Assembly (NCBI GenBank): GCA_021401465.1
Contig: JADDMT010000033.1
Span: 62,001-126,000, forward strand
Origin: Teratosphaeria epicoccoides
Lineage: Eukaryota; Ascomycota; Dothideomycetes; Mycosphaerellales; Teratosphaeriaceae
Direction of reading: 5' to 3'
DNA: 64,000 bases
Positions 57,850-64,000 of the stretch are shown here, piece by piece. Every line of letters begins with the position of its first letter. Within the stretch, counting starts at the first letter, position 1. The notes under the pieces are model-generated. The model saw only the letters and a program-made list of their open reading frames with translations, ran no database searches and was not told the DNA's origin. A program made the position numbers and the translations under genes.

Positions 57850-59467
57850 GCGTAGTCTATTTCTAGCTGTAGATAATTCTAAAACTTGGCTTGTAGCATT
57901 ATCTATACATAGTTAAGTTATACTAGATTCATTTTTCATTGCTTATTGCTTATCCTTAGGAATATTTCTCTATGTTGTCTTATAATGTATACTAACAATG
58001 CGCGTATAGGTGCTAGCATATCTACTGTAAACATAAGGATTTTGTTGTTACTTCCCTCCTTAATTTCTTTATTAGATTTGTCTAATTTGCTAGGACTTTC
58101 TTCCCTAGACTTGTCTTGCTAATCCTCTTCTAGCTAAAGGGACTCCGGAACTTCTTGAATCATTTCAGACTTCTCCTCTCAAGGGAATAAAGTTCTTAGA
58201 TCTTAGTTCTTAGATCTTAGTTCTCTTTGTTGTTATTAAAGCAAGACTTATTAATTTCCTTAAGGCTTATGTCTTCTTGTGTAAGGCTTAGTCATGCGTG
58301 CCTAGTCCTTCTTGCTATTATACAGAATTTGCGCTTTAGTAGAGCTCTGTATGTACTATGTAGTTTAAGTAGAATTAGTAAGCATTCCTTAGGTAATATC
58401 CCTAACTTAGCAAATTCTAACTTAACTTTGTTTTTGTAGTTAAGGAGTTCCTTGTCTTCTTTGTTAATATTATACTATAGATCTTTGCAGAGTTCCTAAT
58501 TAAGGGTTCTACATCATGATCTATTACTCATGTAGGGTATTTTTCTAGCAACTACCTCTACATAGGTCCTTAGTACTTTGTTAACAGAGCTTAGTATACT
58601 AATTATTCTGTAGCCTTCTCTGTCTAAGTCCTTTTATTACATCATGTTAAAATATTCGCGTTGCACTATTTTCTTGCTAATAATAGGCCCTTACTATGTA
58701 GCCTTCCTTACTATAGGCATAGCAAGTTAATCTTCCTACTTTCCTAGGCGGATTCTTGCCCTTCTTTCCTTAAAATGCTTGACCCTTCTAGATAGCATCT
58801 AGCTCCATTAGTTGCGTGCTATAGTAGTTGTTCCCCTTTAGCTTATTATAAGTACTGTAGTTTTGTCGATTGTCATATCTAGGAGCAAAACCTACTTTTC
58901 TAGAAGTCTGAGAATTATAGCGTTATTCTAAAGCCTGTTTGTAGAGCCTATTGTCAAGATTAATTATAACCTTAACTAATGTTCCTATATTATCTACCTT
59001 TCTGCTATTACGTATAAGCTTATCCTTAACGTTATCTTTAAGACCTTATTAGTACATTATTATAAGAGCTTTGTTATCCTAATTAGTAAGCTAGGCGTAC
59101 TCCTAAAATTTAGTAGCATTACTAGTATATGACCCCTTCTAAGTCAAGTGTTAGATGACCCTAACTATAGTAGCAACCTTGTTTAAAGATCTAAAGACTT
59201 TCTTTATTATATGCTTAAGATGTTTGTAGCTTACAAAAACTCTATTTAAGTTGTTAGTTCTATTACTATCTAGATAGGTCCTAAGAAATAGTTTAACCTA
59301 ATACTTAGCCCTGCCTTATATAAACGTCATTATAAAGACTAGCTTTAAGTTATCTTAAACCTAGTTAAACATAAAGCACATGTCTATCTAGTTAACCTAG
59401 GTATCGAACTTGCTTTAGTTGCTATAGTAGTAGTCTAGCTTTCTAATCTTAAGAGAATCGTTTCTAG
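57850..59467 (-). pseudogene. gag fragment of another Gypsy element
   Basis: One minus frame from 59467 downward reads a typical fungal Gypsy Gag: FDTQVNQIDMCFMFNQV and FIMTFI-GRAKY-VKLFLRTY near 59290-59400, NATKFQEYAQLTNQDNKAL near 59060-59130, GLKDNVKDKLIRNSRKVDN, then LDNRLYKQALE. The zinc knuckle at about 58724 down to 58683 reads C-Y-A-Y-S-K-E-G-Y-I-V-R-A-Y, three of its ligands lost to Tyr. The frame is cut upstream at 59467-59472 by a solo LTR. Downstream of the knuckle sense is lost. All stops are TAG/TAA up to the knuckle. Confidence 0.65.
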
Positions 59468-59472
59468 TGTAG

Positions 59473-59929
59473 TGTCATAAGGGTAGGTGCTAATAGCAGG
59501 AAGGTAACTAGGTGTTAGACTCGCAGAGCTGTAAAGAATATCGACAATAGCGGTTAACCTTGTAACTAACTATCCCCTAGGGAAAGGGAATTAAGAATTA
59601 AGCACGAAGCTCCTAACTGCCTGTCCTAAAGCTAGCCCTATATACTAGAGAGACAGAGTAGCTCTGTTAGATCTGTCGACAGACCTAACAGATCTGTGTC
59701 TGTAGATCTATAGACTAACCCTACAGATCTAAGGGTCTGTTATCCTGTAACAGATCCCTTCTTCCTTATAGGCCTATAGATCTGTAGACTGACCCTACAG
59801 ATCCTTTCTCCTATGACTATGCCTATGACTCATAGTACTCCTATGACAGTACTATGACTCATAGCACTTAGGACCCTTACGATCCTATATCCTATAGTAC
59901 TCTGGATAGTACTCCTGACACCTATGACA
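59473..59929 (-). repeat. Solo LTR of the A/C/E/F family
   Basis: 457 bp, TG...CA, flanked by a perfect TSD TGTAG at 59468-59472 and 59930-59934, with no internal region. It is closest to the B LTR (gctaatag, aattaagaattaagc, aaagctagccc, cacctatgaca end). It lacks a 25-30-bp piece between two repeats of the accctacagatc module near 59795. It arose by recombination between the two LTRs of a full element. Confidence 0.93.
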
Positions 59930-60250
59930 TGTAGGTTCCTAGCATGTTGCTAGCCCTAGTAGTAGTATATTAAGTACTACTTGTCTTGCTAGGGGTAGGA
60001 GTTCCCCTTCTAACTTGTGATAAGGCGCTTATCCTAAGGGCGTTTAAAGTGTCATAGTTACTTGTAGCAGGTAGTTAGGTAACTTCTTATCACATGTATT
60101 CGAGGCTTCTTTAGAGAGTGCTAACACAAGTAGGAGCTAAGACAGAATTATTAGTATAAAAGTAAATCTAATTAGTAATTATGTAACATAAGTTAAATGT
60201 ATCGAAGCTATAAGGGCATCTTAAAGTTCCTAAATACATAGGAGATTCTC

Positions 60251-60368
60251 TAGTACTCTATCCTGCTCTATTACTCTATTTAACAGAGTACTACAGAGTA
60301 GTAGAGTGTTCTGTAGCAGCTATGCCTAGTACTCTATCCTACTCTGTTACTCTGTTTAACAGAGTACT
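60251..60368 (+). repeat. 42-bp direct repeat with internal palindrome
   Basis: Copies 60251-60292 and 60327-60368 start tagtactctatcct and end ttaacagagtact; they differ at a few transitions. Each holds a palindrome of the form actctRtttaacagagt. The spacer also contains gagtagtagagtg. Possibly the end of a decayed element. Confidence 0.75.
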
Positions 60369-60369
60369 C

Positions 60370-61115
60370 TATAGCACTATCCCTGCTTGTTATGCTAATT
60401 CTGACTAGTTAAAGCTTAGCCCTAGAACATATCGTAATACCTGCTAGCTTACTAAGGTTAACGTAGTATCTGATTTATACTAAATCTATATAGTAAAGGG
60501 GCATATAAGTGAAACGCTAGCTTACTAAAAGGCAAATCCGCTAGTATAAGATAGTCTCGTAATTCTAGTTCTCTCTAGTCTACTGCCTAGGCACTAAAGC
60601 TGTATTACTAGACGCTCTCTCTTAGTAGGAGTAGGACATACTTAGTAAAGACAACTGCTAGTCGCGTTTTCGACAGTTCTTAGAGCTAGATTTTACCCTA
60701 GATTAGCTAGGATAGGCATCAAAGAGAGGGGTAAGCATTAATACTACTTTGTTCTATATGCTTACTACAGCCTTTAGAGAGGCCCTATAGTAGTAACTAG
60801 CGTAGTCTAGTACTTAATAGACAGAGCCTAGGGAACCCTTCTAGAATAATAAGCGAAATAGCCTATAGATAATAACAGTGTAGAAGGACATACTATATAA
60901 CATTATGTACTACGCGGTCTAAGCTAGAACCTAGACAATACCTAGTAAAGTCAAGGTAAAGATCTAGGCAGCAGATTATAGTATTAACTAGAACGGAAAC
61001 CTTCGACACTACAGCAAACTGTAGGTACTAGGCACTTTAGCCTTAGTAGAGTCTAAATACAAGTACCTAGACCCTAAGGAGCGAGAGAACAATGTCTTAC
61101 GCATAAAGCTAATAT
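60370..61115. other. AT-rich, unresolved flank of the minus short LTR
   Basis: RIP-type composition. Minus frames give scattered natural residues but no domain I can name. It lies beyond the 3' end of the minus-strand element and may belong to a further, older repeat. Confidence 0.35.
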
Positions 61116-61280
61116 TATCACAGGTAAATAGTATGTACACAGGAGTTCATGTAGTATTTAACAAGTACGATAGGGAGAGAGAGACTATCTGCTAGCTATC
61201 TAGTCCTTTATAGCTAGCCTTATTAAGGGTTACGTATAGGCCTTAGCCTATACTAAGGACTTAGGGCCTTGCCCTTTACA
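61116..61280 (-). repeat. Short LTR (about 165 bp), minus orientation
   Basis: On the minus strand it begins TGTAAAGGGCAAGGCCCTAA at 61280. It is preceded by a G-rich polypurine tract and pairs by similarity with 56771-56939. Judged to be the 3' LTR of the minus-strand element whose integrase lies at 62.6-64 kb. Confidence 0.6.
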
Positions 61281-61313
61281 TTACCCCCTGCCCCCCCCCC
61301 TCCTCCCTCCTCC
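61281..61313 (-). promoter_or_regulatory. Polypurine tract of the minus-strand element
   Basis: On the plus strand a C/T run with ten consecutive C (61291-61300) and tcctccctcctcc; on the minus strand it is an almost pure G/A tract ending at the LTR start, as required for plus-strand priming in LTR retrotransposons. Confidence 0.55.
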
Positions 61314-61319
61314 GCGTAG

Positions 61320-62640
61320 AACGGCTAGGAGCCTAAGAGAGTACGAGCTATTTCCCCGCGTTTTGCGTCTAGATTTAGACGGAGCTACCTAGAGGGTAGT
61401 AGTGTCGCGAGCAAATCCTCCCTACTAGTAGCTCTCTAGCTTGAAAGACTAGGCCTCTAACAATTCTCGTATAGTATTATAACTCTACTTCACTCGAAAA
61501 CTACTTCTCTTCAATTTTGCAATCGAAAACCCCCCCTTTACTAGCTATGCTCTAGCGCATAATAGCTAGCTGCTAGCTATTCCTACGCGGTCCCTAAACT
61601 CTACTACTTAGCTAAATCTACTTCACTTTACTTTACTTCACTTTACTTCTATTCTTGTAGTCCGAGCCATTAAGGGGCTACTCCTAGGCCCGTGCTAGCG
61701 TGTCTGTCGCTATATAAAAAAGTCGCCATTAATACTACTCTTGCTTCCTTTCTCTTACATGCTTACTTACATAGTAAGCCCCCTCCCCCCTAATTCTCCG
61801 AACCTCTCTTCTTAGATTCTAGGTAATACTAACAGGTATTAGATGGCGCCTACTATCTACTATGTCGACTACGCCCTCTAGGGCGTAGATTGCGTCCCCT
61901 AATTAGTGTGTCCTAGGTTCCTTGCTATTCTGCTTAGCCTACGCTAACTTATTTAGTCTACCTAAGCCCGCGCCTATAGGAGATACGCTAGCAAGCGCCT
62001 AAACTACAAGGCCCTATATGTTCTACTTAGTGTCTAGGCAAAACGTCCTGCTAACCTAGCTAGCCTCTCCCTTGCCTATATGTCCTACGCCTCCTAGACA
62101 TGCTCTTAGGACGCTAACAGGTATGACCTAAATCCTAGTCATTTTTGCATGGCTAACATGGCGATAGCGCTACTACCTATAGTAACCTGTTAAAGGTCCT
62201 TAAGGCCTAGAAGGCCTTAGGGCCTTTATAGTAGGCAGACTTGCTATCTAGGTATTTCCTACTAGTCCCCCTTATGATTGCTCTGCTAACTCTTATGTAG
62301 TGTCATGGCTTAGGAGGTCACAGGTACTGTCGCTACTACTGTCGCCTAGTAGGGCCTCCTGTAAGTTTATCCTATACTCCGTAGGTTTCTGCCTGCTAAC
62401 TCTTTAAAAGATCTAGGGGCATTCTACTAGCGCTCGCCCTAGGTAGGCGGCGGGAGAACGTTGCTAGCGAGGAGGAGACCTCTCGTCAGGCTAAGCCTAG
62501 CGCCGCTACTTAGGGTCCTAGCCGAAAGGCCAGGGAGGCCGACAGTAGCACAGGTGATTAGTCTAGGGGGTCTAGCGAGGACCCCTTAGACAGCAAGGGG
62601 GCTAGCCCTGCTAGCGGGGTTCCTAGTGACAATCCTGCGT
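61320..62640 (-). other. 3' region of the minus-strand element, unresolved
   Basis: Less AT-rich than the neighbours. It contains a ctatataaaaaagtcgcc TATA-like box on the plus strand at 61710-61727, and a plus frame starting ATGGCGCCTACTATC at 61842 (MAPTIYYVDYALQGVDCVPQ) with TAG interruptions. This could be an antisense frame of that element, as in H, or a chance frame. Confidence 0.35.
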
Positions 62641-62648
62641 GATTGTTA

Positions 62649-64000
62649 CTAGGGTCCCTGTTCTTGGCGCAGGTTCCTACTACTAGGGTTTTTTTTCCTT
62701 TTGTTGTATATATAGTTAACTAATGTCAATTTTTTCCCCTTAACTATGTCCTTCTTAAAACGCCTGTACTCCTTGTTTAAAACGCTAGGCTCCTCTTTCT
62801 AAGATCTGCGTTTTCCTTCCTTCTTCCCCTTGTCCTACCTCTCCCTAGGTCCGTCTGCGCTTTCCGCGCTTCCCTAAGTCTGTTTAAAGCAGTCTATTGC
62901 CTTAGTATCTATCGGGTTTTCTAAGGGCTCCTACGTAGGGTCGTAATACCCTGACTATTTTACTAGGACCTTACGCCCTTTTCCTCTCCTCCTGTTCCTC
63001 GCGCAAAGTATCTCCTCTGCTAACTATTCCTCGTGCGAGTTAAACAGTATAGGGTCTAGCTGTTTGTCGTCGTTCTCCTGCCTAGGCATAGGGTCCTTGC
63101 CTGCTAGTCTTAGCAGGTTAGTGTAGAACACTAGGTGTATATTACTTAGGAGCCTAGTCAGACAGATAGAGACTAGTAATATTACCTTAGCTACTATGTA
63201 CTTCGCGTGCTTTGCGTCTAAGCTTTTCTCTAGTCTCTCTATAGTGTAGTTTCGTAGATCTAGCTAGACTTTGTTACTAACTTTGTAAGTTAAGGCAGGG
63301 TTCTAACATTTATTAGCAGACTTCTCTTGTTCCTACATAGAAGCCGCCATAGTAGCCTAGCAGATTCCCGTTAGGCTCTAGATCTTTTCTACGAATGCCT
63401 TTGCCCTCTTAGCAGCCTTTAACAGGCTAGGCTCTTTAGCGTCCTTAGCTAAAGGCATAGGGCCCTATGCTTTATAGCTCTAGGTAGCGAAGAAGGTACT
63501 TATGCTAATCCCTAAGTAGTACCTCCTGTTTAGCGCTAGTTGTGCTACAGGGAGCTACTGTTTCTAGTCGGATTGCTTATAATTCATGAAGTTCCGAAGG
63601 TACGCCTACACCTCTTAGTTAAGGCGTTTAGGGCCTCTGTCTGTTTATAGGTAGTACGTAGAGCTTAACTGCTAGGATACCCCTATTCTTTCACAGAAGG
63701 TCCTCTAAAAGGTGCTAGTCTAGTTAGTACCCTAGTCGCTTGTAATAGCTACTAGCATTCTATGGTACTAGGCCTAGTAGTCTATAAACTTCTCTGCGTA
63801 CTCCTCTACTTTCATGCTAGGCATTACCTATAACACTACGGACTTACATAAGCGGTCTTTAATAACCTACAGGTACTAACATCCCTTAGACTTAGGTAGG
63901 TCTGTCATGAAATCCATCGAGATTTCCTAGAAGAGTCTGTTAGGAACTAGTAATAGCTTTAGTAGTCTATGCTTATGCTCTCTCTATACCTTGTTACGAC
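62649..64000 (-). pseudogene. Gypsy integrase and chromodomain, runs off the window
   Basis: Read on the minus strand from the right edge: EISMDFMTDLPKSKG with the first catalytic Asp region near 63925, EEYAEKFID near 63810, a DQGTN motif near 63735 with the second Asp region, then RLN-EV-AYLRNFMNYKQSD near 63620, and NHAL-like positions. A Lys-rich C-terminal barrel follows (LLSNIHLVFYTNLLRLAGKDP near 63150), then a chromodomain near 62985-62930 (GRKVLVK-SGYYDPT-EPLEN). The tail is basic (KKEGKRRS) and ends at 62649. TAG/TAA interrupt throughout. The family differs from both H and A/C/E/F. RT and gag would lie beyond 64000. Confidence 0.7.

Noticed and set aside
1..64000. CRISPR arrays, bacterial operons, phage or biosynthetic gene clusters
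   Set aside because: No evenly spaced repeats, no ribosome-binding sites and no tight runs of genes. The sequence is eukaryotic and repeat-rich.

Overview
The window looks like a transposon-packed, gene-poor part of a filamentous ascomycete chromosome (Pezizomycotina; a dothideomycete is only a guess). Three things point there. Ty3/Gypsy LTR retrotransposons with fungal-type Gag and chromodomain integrases fill most of it. The repeated DNA carries the footprint of repeat-induced point mutation (RIP), with reading frames closed almost only by TAG and TAA where CAG, CAA or TGG would be expected. This mutated DNA meets GC-balanced single-copy DNA at sharp boundaries. I found no intact protein gene, rRNA, tRNA or CRISPR array.

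Layout. 1-4.9 kb: GC-balanced, fragments only. 5.5-7.4 kb: a decayed reading frame of about 630 codons, family unknown. 7.67-45.99 kb: one nested retrotransposon block, resolved by target-site duplications (TSDs). The host is a plus-strand Gypsy element (H, about 8.2 kb once insertions are removed). Three copies of a second Gypsy family landed in it: A (minus strand, in H gag, TSD AGCTA), C (minus strand, in H integrase, TSD CTAAC) and E (plus strand, in H's 3' region, TSD ATCTT). F (plus strand, TSD GAGAA) then landed in E just before its pol stop. A also holds an extra LTR (B), which fits a lost nested copy. 47.8-55.2 kb: GC-balanced, with possible intron-containing gene fragments. 55.2-56.3 kb: a hAT-like DNA transposon remnant. 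56.3-64 kb: further Gypsy fragments, a solo LTR with perfect TSD, and an inverted pair of short LTRs.

Two features stand out. (1) H carries, between pol and its 3' LTR, a 500-codon frame on the opposite strand with a cysteine-rich N-terminus, a basic segment and a TATA-like box upstream: a candidate antisense accessory gene. (2) The inserted family places gag and pol in a -1 frame relation. The only window where the frames overlap contains, in correct phase, GGGAAAC in F and AGGAAAC in A, C and E, so the ancestor probably made Gag-Pol by programmed -1 frameshifting.

All coding annotation inside the nest is pseudogene annotation. Residues were read by treating TAG/TAA as mutated Gln/Trp codons. 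Nothing here has been aligned by software.
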